From contig CM022667.1 of the NCBI GenBank assembly GCA_012295275.1, positions 14,438,168 to 14,502,167 on the forward strand: a stretch of DNA of 64,000 bases, in the 5' to 3' direction. This DNA comes from Chrysomallon squamiferum (taxonomy: Eukaryota > Mollusca > Gastropoda > Neomphalida > Peltospiridae). The notes beneath the pieces are model-generated. The model was not told the DNA's origin, did no database searches, and was given only the letters and a program-made list of their open reading frames with translations. Shown piece after piece: positions 25,601 to 38,655 of the stretch. Numbering within the stretch: position 1 is the stretch's first letter; each line of letters opens with the position of its first letter. The position numbers were made by a program, and so were the translations under genes.

Positions 25601-25785
25601 ACCAAACATGTTTTTACAAGTCAGATACTTCCCATGAGTATGTTAATGCAAGAAAACGATACTAGATACTTATCTCAAGGCTATAAAGATAAGTACGGTT
25701 CATAGAAACTTTACAGAAAATCTTCTCACCTCTTAATGTGCCTCTTCACCTAGTTTGTACATACAGCAGTTTATTATTTAGAGAG

Positions 25786-25810
25786 AAAAAAAAAAAAAAA
25801 AAAAAAAAAA
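25786..25810. repeat. Poly-A run
   Basis: About 25 A. Confidence 0.95.
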
Positions 25811-25971
25811 CAATAAATTAAACCCACGTAAATGCAAATAACACGTAGCCTCCCGCCACGACAACAATCATGACAATAGCAACAACAACAACAACAATAA
25901 ATAACGAGTAAAACTGTCTAAATAAATATGTAGAACGAATAATTAAAAATAAATAAATAGGTAAAAATAGA

Positions 25972-26010
25972 ATGAAAGAAAGAAAGAAAGAAACGAAACG
26001 AAACGAAATG
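25972..26010. repeat. (GAAA)n to (CGAAA)n tract
   Basis: GAAA units change into CGAAA units, a purine-rich tract with a pentamer variant. Confidence 0.9.
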
Positions 26011-26345
26011 AAAAAAAAAAAATCCTAAATAATTTAAATCTTAATTTATCTATCAATTAATTAAAAATGAATCAATTTAGTTCGAAGTAATAAAACTTTT
26101 CACATTAACGTTTCTGTTTACCCCGTCCATTGCTGTTATTGTGTTTTTTAGCGTGAACCGACGTTTAGTGTGTTAAATATGTGAGTGCATCATTAGAAAA
26201 AATAACATTTGCAGCTTTAAATTTCTTTTAAAATAATACCAATTAAGAAAACCCGACGAAGAAACTACAGTAATATCACATGACAGATTTTGGCGCCCTC
26301 TGTGATTTTAGATCTCTCTTAATTCGTTTGATTCATTTTATTTCA

Positions 26346-26380
26346 TAATAATAATAATAATCATCATCATCATCATCATT
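26346..26380. repeat. (AAT)n-(ATC)n microsatellite
   Basis: AAT units followed by about seven ATC units. Confidence 0.9.
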
Positions 26381-26864
26381 TTATTTTTATTTATTTTGTT
26401 TCTTAGTATTTTACAGTTCATTATTTTATTAATTTTCCTTTTTGCTTATTATTTTTTATTTCTTTCTCGTTTATCTTGTTATACTACAAGTGTCATTGTT
26501 CAAACTTTGACCCTACAATGCAGCGTTGTATCATCCAAATGTTCCCCCACTATGCGATCTCGGCTCTGATTTTGGGTTAGTGTTACAAGAATACTGATAA
26601 ACTACTAAACAAACTTGCATGGTATCTGCCAACAGTCTGATTTCGACAGTAAAATAAATATGTCTGCGGGCGGTTCTCGACTGATCTGATTAAATAATGA
26701 CGAACGTACCGTTAACGTATTTATTGTTTTCTTATTGAAACGGCGCTCTGCGTTCTTCGTGTCTGTTATAGTTCCTGGGTAGCGTCACATTGTGAAAATG
26801 TTTGTTTAAAGGATTTTAATGACTGGTTTTCGCAAAGAATAATCCAACCAGTCTCTCTCTACCA

Positions 26865-26896
<32 letters not shown>

Positions 26897-26899
26897 GTG
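26865..26899. repeat. (GT)n microsatellite
   Basis: About 17 GT units with one GC. Confidence 0.95.
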
Positions 26900-27360
26900 A
26901 TCATGTTTAGATTGTTTGTCCTTGTGTGAATTCACTCAGACGAGTAAAGTGTTTTAATAAGTATTAAAAATATAATAACTCCATTGTGATGACCGACAAG
27001 GAATTGAAAGTTATAAAATACACTGAAGGAAATAAAAGATCATTTAATTTTATAATTTATCTTTCATCCAATCAAACTTTTTTTAAATTTTATTTTAGCA
27101 AATTCCGCTTGCTAAAGATCACTGGAGCAAAATTATAACTGGAATTCTGTGATTATAAGGTTTATATAAACACAAAGAGAAACAAACGACGGAATGATAA
27201 TTATTAAATATTCAAATTAATTATCAAATTAAATATAATAATTTTCAAATAAATAAATAAATACCAAGTGACTACATATATCAATTCATAGCAACAATAA
27301 TTTATATTATATATATAAAGAAAAAAAAGGTTTATGACTAATATTTTTATTTCATTATGT

Positions 27361-27376
27361 TCTTCTTCTTCTTCTT

Positions 27377-27407
<31 letters not shown>
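27361..27407. repeat. (TTC)n microsatellite
   Basis: About 15 TTC units (GAA on the minus strand), the class that can form triplex DNA. Confidence 0.95.
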
Positions 27408-27625
27408 TTATTATATTGCTGTATTAAACAATGACCTTTTGGACGCTTACTGGTGTAAATATATTAATATTTTTTTACCTTATTAAGTATTTCTTCGTGA
27501 AGAAAAAAAAAAAAATTTCAATTTCAGTCTAGCTTGTTTTGGCATTTCTGATAATACACTTACAAAACAGATACCTGAAAGATGATCAGTGTACTAATTT
27601 TGTCACTATTATTATTATTTGTATG

Positions 27626-27626
27626 C

Positions 27627-27670
<44 letters not shown>
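27626..27670. repeat. (ATT)n microsatellite
   Basis: About 15 units; further ATT runs at 28094-28135 and 28723-28745. Confidence 0.9.
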
Positions 27671-29027
27671 TCTTCAATAGCGTACACATTTGTGGTGTCA
27701 AACAGTACTCAACAGCTTCATATTTCATGGAAAATGAACGTATATAAAAGCTTTATTATAACTTGCACTGGGCACACACGAAGCTTCATTTTTCTAATCC
27801 TTAACTGTAATTATTGTAAGATCTAACAAAATTCCACTTGTATAGGGTATTCAGTTTGTCGTCTGCCTTGACACAGGAATTAAAAACAGGGTATGTACGT
27901 CTCTTCAGGCGTTTATGTTCATTTTGTATGAATGGTACAAACTGAATACTCTTCTTTACAATGAACGACATATTCCAGGGTGCTGTATTAAATCTAAGTG
28001 TGTACAGTGTATTATGAACGGTTATTAAATGCCAGACATGTTTACTTAACAAAACGTAACACATTTTATCGCCTGTTATGATGTCGAAAAAGGTTATTAT
28101 TGTTATTATTATTATTATTATTATTACTGTTATTACAGTTCTTATTGTTGTTAATATTAATATTATATATGATGAACTCGTTGTCACCTGCGTATGGAAA
28201 CTCTTTGGTTAAGAGGAGCAGACGGCTCAATTTACACTGAAAAAAGCACAGATACAAATTTTCTTCTTGCTTTGCCCGAAATTAGTGGAGCAATTTCCTG
28301 CTCCCCTCCTTCTCAAGACAGCAAGAAGTGTTTTACATGTGTACCTTCCTAAGGGCTGTAAAATCACTTAAAAGAACGAGAGGGGATGGGACAGGTAATA
28401 ATAATAATAATAATAGCTCTGACTACTCGCAGAGGAGGAGTGATAACGTCATACATAATACGTTTTGTTTTTCAGGTCTACTTTCTGAACTCTGAACTTA
28501 CAGCCCATTTCTTAGACATGACATCGTAGCCTAACTGCGTCTCTTTACGTCTGTCCGTGACCCTGAGACTCGTGCTTATCGAATTTGTAGTTTATGTATT
28601 GTTTATAGAAACCAGAGCAGTTCTTTTGTTCAGATGAATGTGTCATTTTGCAGTGTGACATGACAGTGGGTGCAGTAGGTTGCACGAATGATTAAATGTA
28701 TGGAGGGCCAAACAGTAATAAAATTATTATTATTATTATTATTATTTTTTTTTTTTTTTTGAAGATGGCGCTGCTAGTTACTTTGCCAGTTGTTTAAAAC
28801 TGATTGTTTAAAAATAAGAATTATAATATTTAATTTGTTCATTCGTTGATTTAGTTTAGCAGGATCAAAGGAGAATTTTAACACAGGGCAATTGGATTAA
28901 ATAATATTTTAAATAGATAAAAGGAACAATAAAAATAGGTGTGTAAGTAAACAAATATAAGTAAACAGAAGAAATCATTACTTTATAATTCATAAATGTG
29001 GTTTTTAAGAGTATAATTATCCTATGT

Positions 29028-29162
29028 AAATAATAATAATAATAATAATAATAATCATAATAATCATAATAATCATAATAATAATAATATTATTATATAT
29101 AAAAAAATAATAAAAAAAAAAAAAAAATAAAATAAAATAAAATAAAATAAAATAAAATAATA
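29028..29162. repeat. (AAT)n / poly-A / (AAAAT)n compound tract
   Basis: AAT units with ATC interruptions, a palindromic AATATTATTATAT turn, an A run, then about eight AAAAT units. Confidence 0.9.
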
Positions 29163-31843
29163 GCCAACTAGTGTATGTGTATGTATGCATAGTGTCAGTG
29201 CATGACACAGCTGCTGAACGTAATTACTAAATTTGTTAATTATTTCTGTTGATTGGAAATAACAAATTAATCTTTCGTGTAAAAACATTAGCTATTATAA
29301 TCAATTATATTAAACATTTGCATTTAATAATTTCATAGTTCCGTTTAGTCTGAGATCTTGTCTCCCTAAATTTTTAAATTTAAACAAAATATTCTCTTGA
29401 CCGTGCAAAATATAAATCCTTTTTGCCATCTAAAAATAATCAAGGAATGCTATTACAAGCTGAACATATTCCCTGTAGAATATAGCAATAACTATTTTAC
29501 CTGTTAGGTGCAATTAATCTTGCCCGTTTCTGGTTAACTCTTTAATAATGGAGCTTGCAATGGGACACCAGATATTCACTCAAATGAATCATTTAAATGA
29601 ATAATATATAATCAAGTGCCAAAACCACATTTTCAAGCATGTTTACAGATCTAGGTAGGCACTAAGAGTAAGGTTTTTGACCTTACATAAATGAGGACAA
29701 CCAGTTTCGATTGTAAAAGATTGTCCATTTTACATGAAAATGTTTTATAAAAGATTACTTGAAACCCTATTATGCAAGTCAAAATAGATGTACATCAGAG
29801 CATACCCTAAAGGTATTTTGTGTTGTTTAATTTAAATGAATAACCCATGTTATCAATATATATACTGCAAACACCTCTGTTGGTCAATAAAACAAATTTA
29901 TGAAAAAACAAAACACCAATCATCAAAAAAGTGAGAAAAAAAATGTATTAACCAAAAATATAAAGAAGCTTTGCAGAAAATATAAATTAATAACAAAGAT
30001 ACTGTAGCCATGCTAAAATATCTGAATTTAAACAAATGTAGATCAAAAATGTTTTTTCTTGTTTGTCCAGGTGAATCCAATTATTTTAAAAATACCAGTA
30101 TAAAAAGTGATTACCCAGCAGTTCGTGAATGTGCTGGTATCAAATGTTTTTAGATTTTCATATATTTTAATGTGTTAAAATGGAAAAGAAATAAACAAGT
30201 AGACATCAGTAATAGCAGATGTAAACATCCCTCGGTCTATCTCTGTGATTTGAACCTGTCATGAGTGTGTCAATAAAATATTTTATACAGCGTCATAATC
30301 CAAGAACTAAGATAATTGATATTTTAATTATTCAACACTGCATGTGAGGCATTCAAGATTTTTTGAAAAGAAAATGTTACTAAATAGTTGTATTAGTCAC
30401 GAAACTGCCATATATAGACATTTATGATTTTGCTAATTAATTTAGTGGCTAAACAGATTTTTGTAAATGACTATTAAAATTGTTGACTAATGGTGTGAAA
30501 GAAACATACAATGCATGGGATACTTCTAGAGTGAAAATAATTGTTCAGTTTCTAAAAAGATATCTTCCAGTAAAAGATAACATAAACCTTTTCTCCATTT
30601 TAAATTGTTTCCTATCTACACCATATATTGACAGTAATATACTCATTAAAATAAGTTTTTTAATTCTATTATTGTAATTTAAATTAATTCATTTTCACAT
30701 GCACAAGTGATATTTCATATGTCTTACACTAAAGTCATTTGTTTCATAAACAGATTAATGATCAGTTACATGTATTTTGGTTTTTCTTAACTGTAACGCA
30801 TTGTTACTCAATCATCATACACACAATTTTAATTATTATTTTACCTTCACATGCATACAATGATATTAAAACCATATCTTACAAAATCTATGAAGTTTTG
30901 TAGATTCGTTTCAAAAACTGGTAAATATCAATGACTTTTCTTCTTGCCTATTCAAGCATGGATCCTCACTTGGTAAACAAAACAACAGCATACTGCAAGT
31001 TTCTTGTTGCAGTAGATTGCATGACTGCTTGCATTAATATTAATGAATGTTGTACAATTGACATTTCCTAAGACATTAATTCAATATGAATAATTCATTG
31101 TGTTTGTGACTGTCAGCGTCTGTTACATTTATATTACACACCTGAACAGTTTTAGTATTTAGCACCTGTAATTAAAATTAATGACAAGATTGGTCTGTAA
31201 TCTCCAAATTCCATGACATCCTTTAATTAATTTTTCTCTCATGGTGCAAAAAGGTCTTTCTATTTTTTTTTTTTTAAAACATTTAATCTCCATAGTAATA
31301 AACATTGTTTGTAATTATTAATAATTAATTATTTGATGTGTGAACTATTTTAACATTTTTGTTTTTATACATTGTTTCTGAAATGAAGTAATATAATATA
31401 AGCAATTTAAATTTACAATACATTTTAATTAATTGCTCAGACGTAAAATCCATAGTGTATGTGTATATTATTAAGCACATGAACTGTTAGAAGTATACAC
31501 CATTATAACTTTGTATCCTGAAAATCAATGATGATAAAAAATATTTAAATTAAGTTTATTCTCAAACAGATGAACTGTTACCTGTATGCACTAAAAAGTG
31601 TTGTACCTTAAAATGGATAAACCTAACACAAATATATTTATTTTTTTCTGAATATTTTGACATCATGGAATATGATGTCTGCTGTCTACAATATGTAGTC
31701 TACAGTTAACAAAAAAGTATTATAAAATTTAAAACCCACTGGTCTCGATTATAGTAAATAAATATTGTATACTTCCAGGTTTATCTGTTACCCGTTTTCA
31801 AGTAATCATACAAGACTAATTACAAAGTATAATATATATATAT

Positions 31844-31866
<23 letters not shown>
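31844..31866. repeat. Poly-A run after (TA)n
   Basis: A short TA repeat followed by 23 A. Confidence 0.9.
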
Positions 31867-31875
<9 letters not shown>

Positions 31876-32735
31876 ATAAATGGTGGATATATATTCATCT
31901 AGATTTTAAATTTTTTCACTCATTTTGAAGTTCTTATCCGTAATCACAAAAATGATGTTTATTCTTTACTCTCAGTTGTTACTTTCACTAATAAAACTTA
32001 ACAGTACCAACACTTTCATATTATTAGGTTTGAATACACCTATTTCTGACACAGTTATAAGAGATACCTGTAAAATTATTGATATTTGTCTGACTTGTCA
32101 ATGCACTTGATCAAACATTGAAAATACATATATTATATGTATTTTTACACATAGACAGAAAACAAATAAATACACAGACATAAACAGGTACATATATATT
32201 TACATATACATAAAAAAACAAAAATAGCACCCTCTAATTTATGCATTAGATAGATGATAGAATAATGTACAAAAACATGTATAAATAATAAATAATTTAC
32301 CCAGGCATATAACAACATTTTGAATAGCTTTTAACTATAAATTAAAGCTTATAATTTTCTTTTAATACACACAAATCAATGTATATTTTTACTGAGGTGT
32401 GGTTAAATGTTCTTTCACATCTTTATTCTGATGTATGTAGTTGTGTTTTATCAAATAATAAACTGTTTAATATTATCAAATTCATTTCAAGTATTAGTAA
32501 TTAAAATTACTTTTAAATTTAAAAATTCTTTAAAACTGCTTACCTTTTGACAATGTTCATCAGTATTTTAGTCATTAAATAATTAAATAAATAAATAGTA
32601 AACAGAAAAATTATATGACTGATAATAAAAAAATATATAATAATAATAATAATAAAAAAAACTTTAAATAGAAATAAAATGAATTAAATCTGTAGAAATT
32701 TTCTTCAATTGTTAACAGCACTGTCCATTCTACTG

Positions 32736-35700
32736 CTACTGACTGAAGAGACTGGTGAGATCTTTGAATGTGGTTTGAGTATGGGAATCAGTCAGATCAC
32801 CAATTCCTTCACCAACAAGACTGAAGTGAGTCTGAGTCTCCATGTCCATATACAGCGTCATGTCCTCTTCATTCATGTCCATCAGAGACTGAAGAGTGGT
32901 CTGCGTTTCTGCAGCAGACGCAGAATTCAACCAGAGACTGTTGCACGATGAAGCTGCTGTCTGAGTCTGTGCTGACACTGGTGAGTACAGCCATGGATTG
33001 TCTGAAGACTCCAGTTTTCCATCTCCTCCAGAACCTGTCCATGAGTCTTGACCAGAGGTTACTGCTTCAGCAGGTAAAAGTTCTTTAGTTGGATTTATCT
33101 GATAACTGATAGAAGAAAATCCAGTATTGCTTTCTTTCTGTTTGGCAGTGTCCAGCCATGGACTATTCATTGAGCCAGTCTGGGTCTCAGTGTCAGAGAA
33201 TCCTGAAAATAAATCTTCAGTGGTTTGAGTTTCTATGTTCATCAACTTGTCAAGCCACTCATCTGCTGTCTGAGTGTGAGTGTCCGTGCCAGATGTCTGC
33301 TTCAGCATAGATCTTTGAATCTCAGATCTAACCAGTTCATCCAGATCTGTTGAAGATGTCAGTGTCTGAACACTTGACTCTATTGTATCAACTGACTGGT
33401 TGGAAACAAGGAGTGAGAGAGATACTGAATGTGAAGTTACTTGATGATCTGGACCTGTCTGTATATAAAGATCTCTTTTGACAGGATTTGTAACTGTCTG
33501 AGTGCTGTGGTCTGTTCCTGACATGAAAGCTGAAATACCTACTGAAGTTTGTTTAGGAAGAGATGTCTGCGTGCATGATGCTTTCTGTGGTGTTGTTTGT
33601 GTGATAGCTGTGTTGGTGAAGCTGCTGCTGAGACCCAGAGTCTGGCATGCTGCACTCACACTGTCATCATCTCCAGAAAGACTGCCAGCAAGTTCCAGGA
33701 AATCTGGTTGAGTTAAATTGTCGATTCCTTCAAATGTCTGAGACATGGCATAACTAGAAGCATCCACTGATGCCTGGTTGATCAATGTGAAGCTTTCACC
33801 AGAAGACTCTTGGCAGAGATTTTTGTCTGTCTTTGCTGATGATAAAACAGAGTCAGTTTTCTGAAACTGAGATTTACCAAACTCCAACTGCTTTCCCGTG
33901 TTTCGTTTTCTGTTTCTTTTCACAGGAGTTTTATCATGTGGACTTAAAAACATTGCTCCTTGTTGAGGTGGAGAATAGTTAGTCTGATAACTGGTTTTAA
34001 ATGGGACTGAAGAACTGGTGCTGACTAGTGGCTGAAGAGATGAACTACAAGTAGCTGTAGCTGATCTCTTCTTCTTTGAGTTTGTTAGTCTGTGTGGTGT
34101 GCTCTTTCTTTTTGCAGCTGACCCACATCTCTGAAGAACAAAACTGTCCGAGTTTTTAAACAGTGACAAGTTTGTCTGTGTTTGACAGCTCTGTAGCTGT
34201 TCATTTCTGCAGTTAATGACATTTTCCAAGAAACTCTGATGTGTCTGTGTGGAAATGGATGAACCAAAATCACCAATCATAGACTCAAAGAGGCCAGTTG
34301 AAGTTGTAGTACCTGCAGCAGGATATATAACATTTCCTACAACATTACAAGATGATCCTGTCTGCTTCTTCTTGCATTTCCTCTTTGGCACAGGGTTTGT
34401 CTGAACCTCACTGGACTTCAACTGTTTGAAATCTAAAGTCATGTACTGGGTTGCCATCTGTCTCTGGATGGGTATTTCAGCACTCTCCATTGCTGATTTT
34501 AAAATGCTGTCACCTGATGTCTGGGTCCCTGCAACAGAACATAACTTCTGGCGATTTGGCAGGATGCTCAGTGACGTCTGCACTTCTGCAGATGATCTAA
34601 CTGCACACGACTGGTTTGGTTCCTTGCAGCATGAGCCTACTTGCGTGGAGGTGTTTGATACTGTTCCTGGTTCACTGTCAGTGTTATTCACACACAGTCG
34701 ATCCACACCATAAATATCAGTCTGGGACTGAGCTGTCTGCTTCAAGCAATCATTTTTGTCAACAATTGTTTCATAGAAAATCTTGTCTTGTCCAATCGTG
34801 AGGTTTTTAAGTGGTGGAAGTGTGTATACAATTGGCTTTGGTAGAACTGTTCTGCAGTTTGTCAATGGTGGGTAGTTGTTAGAAGAAATGGATCCACTGT
34901 TGTTATTATGCACTACAATAAATACAGGTCCAGCAGCAGGTGGGGTAGTTTGTTTTGATCTGTTAAGAAACAAACACAATAAAAGAAAATATAAGAATAT
35001 TTATAAAGCAAAATATTCTCTGAAAATTTACATGTCCACTAACAATAATGGAGATGAGCATAAACATCCATTGTCAGAATGTGCATGGCTTTTACGTTAA
35101 GCTGGCTATTTCTCAATGCAGCCAGGACTTACTTACTGATTAATTTAAAGGTCATAATATCTTTCTCCTGTTCATGGGAATCTGCATTTTAAAAGATCCT
35201 GGGTAGTCAGTTTATTTTTTCTCCTATCATCATTCGAAAATATTTGTTTTAACAATTAAAAATGACTTTTATTTTTTGTGAAAAGTTAAAGAAAAAGAAA
35301 AAGGAAAAAGAGAAAAGGAAAAACCTTAAAAAATAATGAAAACTTTTATTATTAAGTACTGATGTGAAGAGCATCTAGTTAGGTATTCTGGATAGACTAA
35401 TTTTCCATTTTAAGCAAAACAATGCAATATTTACTGTGGGTATTTTAGTTCTTATTGTGTAAAGCCTCCTCTATCATCCCTTTTCATCTGATGTCTCAAA
35501 ACACTTTTGTGATAACAAAATCTTTTGGGTATAATTTTCTTTATGTAAGACTGTCTAATTATCATTTAACATCAAGCTAAAGTATTCTACATTATCCATA
35601 TGACAACAAGAAAATTTTGATACCTAATATTGTAACTTAATCTCTCAATAATACAATATCAAATATTCCAAATTAAAACCTTTCTATTGAAAAGCAACAT

Positions 35701-35969
35701 GAAACCTCTCCAAACATACTTTGTTTTGTAGATGGAATCTTCCCATTTAGGCTTGGTGTGTTTCTGTCTGTTACAGTGAGTTAATAAGGCTTCTTTTGTT
35801 GTGTAAACACAGTTACATGTTGGACAGAAGTAGGTTGTACCACATGTCTTCTCATGTCTTTGACGATCACAGTTCACTCCAAATCCTTTCTTGCATTTTG
35901 TGCAAACGAATTTCTTCTCCATGTGTATTTTACGATAGTGCTAATATACAAAAAAAAAAAAAATAAATA

Positions 35970-36000
<31 letters not shown>

Positions 36001-37117
36001 TAAAAATAAAAAATAAAATAATATATAAAATAAAATGTTAATCAGATGTGTTAATAATAATGTAATCTAGTGGTTATTTACATATAAAAATATATATCTG
36101 CTAGCTTCTGTTATGATTTACCTATCTAAAAATTCATTCAGTACTTCATAATAAGCATCACAGTCATGAAACAAAAATCTTTCTCAGTGTTGTGCTTAAA
36201 TAAAATTAAAGTGGTGAAAATACTATCACAATATATTCAAAAAAAAAAACTGATATCTAAAATAAAAAAAACACATTATAAAACACAACAATTTGTTGAA
36301 ATATTATAAAGTTACTTCATTTATCATGATTAAGCGGAAAGTAAGTATTTATTTATAAACATGAATATCTAATTAAAGCATTTCAAAAGTGATATTTAAT
36401 AATTTATGAAACTTTTACAAATGTTGATAAATGATGCTAGTATGTGGTAATGAATAGTTACTCTCAATTAATATTTAAAAAAAATAATAATAAAAAATAA
36501 CAATTATTTGTAACTACCTGTTTCAAAAGTTTCATGGTGGAAAAATGTCTCTCAGAATTTGGATTATACAAACATCCTTTCACTGGGCAATGATATTCAT
36601 AAGTGATGTCTTTGGGTTTTGTTTCCAGATATACCTGAAAATCCATTTTAAACATTCATTTATTCATTTCATATTATAACATATATAATATATATGCACT
36701 GGAATTCCATTTCCATCTGACAGATCCAATAAAACAGTTTAAAATTGGCAATAAAAAACGTATTGCTTTAATTATTTTTATGATGTATATAAGTTTATTT
36801 TATCAGTACATTTCTGTTTAAAGTTTCATTAAATATATTTTGTATAATTCCAGTATCTCTAAAAATATTATCAGTGCAATATTTATCTGATCTGGAAATG
36901 TCAATCCCAAAACCAGATTGTGTAACATATTCAAATATATATATATATTTACCTTATCAATTCCATGAACCTTTGCTTTATGGAGTTTCAACATAGCTGA
37001 TGATAAGAAAATCTTGTTACAGCCTGCTAGTGGACAGGAAATGTTAGTTTTGGGGGCAGCTGACAGCTCTGATTCTTCAGGACAAACCTTTTCGTGTTTT
37101 GTTGCAGACGATTTCAT
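32736..37117 (-). CDS. ATMIN: ATMIN/ASCIZ-like zinc-finger transcription factor
   Basis: Coding exons: 36953-37117, 36518-36634, 35720-35940, 32736-34959; all GT-AG, phases join, 908 codons plus stop (human 823). Zinc-finger-like units in order: CPLAGCNKIF...H..KVH, CPVKGC...H..IH (split by an intron), CTKCKKGFG...H..TC (C2HC), CPTC...H..RQKH; these parallel human ILCTVRGCGK, CPIEGCPRG, CSKCSNSYG and CTCGCPY. Basic NLS-like blocks (KRKCKKK, SKKKRS, KRNRKRN) follow. The rest is a low-complexity tail with 13 TQT motifs and several VQT/SQT/IQT variants, the LC8 (DYNLL) binding signature and SQ/TQ cluster of ASCIZ, ending with two TQT sites close to the stop. In vertebrates and flies ASCIZ activates the LC8 gene and is damped by LC8 binding; it also interacts with ATM. 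The first Met (37117) is in exon 2 of the transcript. Confidence 0.93.
34960..36952. other. ATMIN introns
   Basis: Introns 34960-35719, 35941-36517 and 36635-36952. AT-rich, with AAT/AAAT runs at 35949-36020. Nothing else recognised. Confidence 0.7.
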
Positions 37118-37451
37118 GACTTCAAATTTACAACCTAAAAGTAAACATATACAAAATAAAATAAAAACATTATTGTCTTAAAAGATTTACATACATTAAC
37201 AGATTTGTTATTTACTACATGTATTTATCTATTTTCACTTATTAGAATTTATTATATGAAATCTTTATTTTATGGCTCAAAAAGTTGGTAAACCATATTA
37301 ATTATTATTTTTAACTGCACGGCATCTTAAAGACATAATATTCTTTTAAAAATAACTGGACTGAATTTTAAAAAGTAAGAAAATTATGAAATACAGTAAT
37401 CACTAATCAATACAGTTTAATATAAATGGTGACTGTACGAAATAAGATTAC

Positions 37452-37500
37452 CATCGATGACACATCACAAACGTGTAGTTCCAAAGCCGTTTAGGCAAAT
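37452..37500 (-). promoter_or_regulatory. Probable ATMIN 5' exon end and uORF
   Basis: A donor (CGATG then GTAATC, minus strand) at 37452 can splice to the acceptor at 37134. The exon then carries ATG (37465) opening the six-codon frame MCHRWL, whose stop lies across the junction 10 bases before the main ATG. The left boundary of transcription is not visible. TACGTCA (CRE-like) lies upstream at 37657. Confidence 0.4.
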
Positions 37501-38655
37501 GTTTCCGTTTTGTGCGTCTTTTTTTGTTCAGTCCCAAATGTTTATCTATCAAACTCGTATTTTTATTATTATTATTCTTCCGTCAGCCATAATTCGAATA
37601 AAAGTTTCCATTTATGAACTATTGTTTATTTTGATACACATGTATGATGTAGTGATGTACGTCATAAATTCCACCGACGACAATTGCAGCACCGCAGCAT
37701 TTTGAACCCTTATTAAGAGGGTACCTGACGCATAGTAGATAATAACATATGAATAAACATTATAAATATTTGAATTTGATGGGGGTGGGGGGGGTGGATT
37801 AAAATTCCAATCAAAATGCGGTTGCAATTTTTTTGTTGTTGTTTAAATGTCAGCAGTGGTTATTTGAAACTTTTTTTATTTATTTTTATTTATTTATGTA
37901 TTTATTTAGGTTTTTTGTGTTCAGTATCTTACAAATTAATTTATTTTTATGTAGAAATATCCTTTTTATAAAATTATAAAATTATGCCTTGACAAAAATT
38001 CATACTGTTTCATTTTAAGAAATCTTTTGATTTGATGCTGTTAATTATGACAATACTACTACTACTAAGAATAAAAATATTAATAAATAAATAAGTTTAA
38101 TAATACATAACAGGTTTCTCTCTCTATCTCTCATCTTAAATCTATAACATTAATACACAAAATAACAAAAACAACCTCTCAGTTCATAAACATTTTTGTT
38201 TTATTATAAAATTACATAAAGTAACAATGTATGTCTTTATTTCATACAACAAGAATTACAAAACACTAGTTCAAAGGAGTTAATTTATGAAACAATGAAA
38301 TAACATCAAACATAAAAATGTTCACTGATCATAAAATTAAATGTATCAAAAAAAAGAAAAGAAAAACAACTAAAAAGTGTTTTTTTGTTATTTATTCATT
38401 CTCTTCTGAAGCTTGTATTCATCATTCACTCATTAACTACAATTTTTCAAAGATGACTGCTGCCTTTTAATTTTATAAGTAGTCAAACAATTTGCTTTCA
38501 AGGATCACCTCTACCAGAAACTAAATATAAAAAATTTTGGACACATATTGTTGTTTATAGAGTAATGGTTGTATTTAGATAGTTAAAGCTCCGATGTAAT
38601 TCATACTTTTGCATTTTTCTGCCTCTCCAAAACGAGAGTAAATAAAATTGTGTCA
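37501..38655. other. Spacer between ATMIN 5' end and EXOSC7 3' end
   Basis: Two minus-strand genes in tandem. The right part should hold the EXOSC7 3' UTR; AATAAA on the minus strand occurs near 38385 and 38237. G-rich run at 37781-37796. No gene. Confidence 0.5.

Larger units (their letters stand above)
23120..32735. other. Gene-poor intergenic region, 9.6 kb
   Basis: Between the unknown ORF (plus) and ATMIN (minus), so the genes converge here. It is filled with AT-rich DNA and dense simple repeats (listed separately), with less AT-rich islands near 26100-26330, 26500-26830 and 28260-28690. The left part should hold the ORF's 3' UTR and the right part ATMIN's. No frame here has coding character. 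Confidence 0.65.

Noticed and set aside
32709-34801. Several plus-strand frames of 60-95 residues
   Set aside because: Antisense shadows of the large ATMIN exon.
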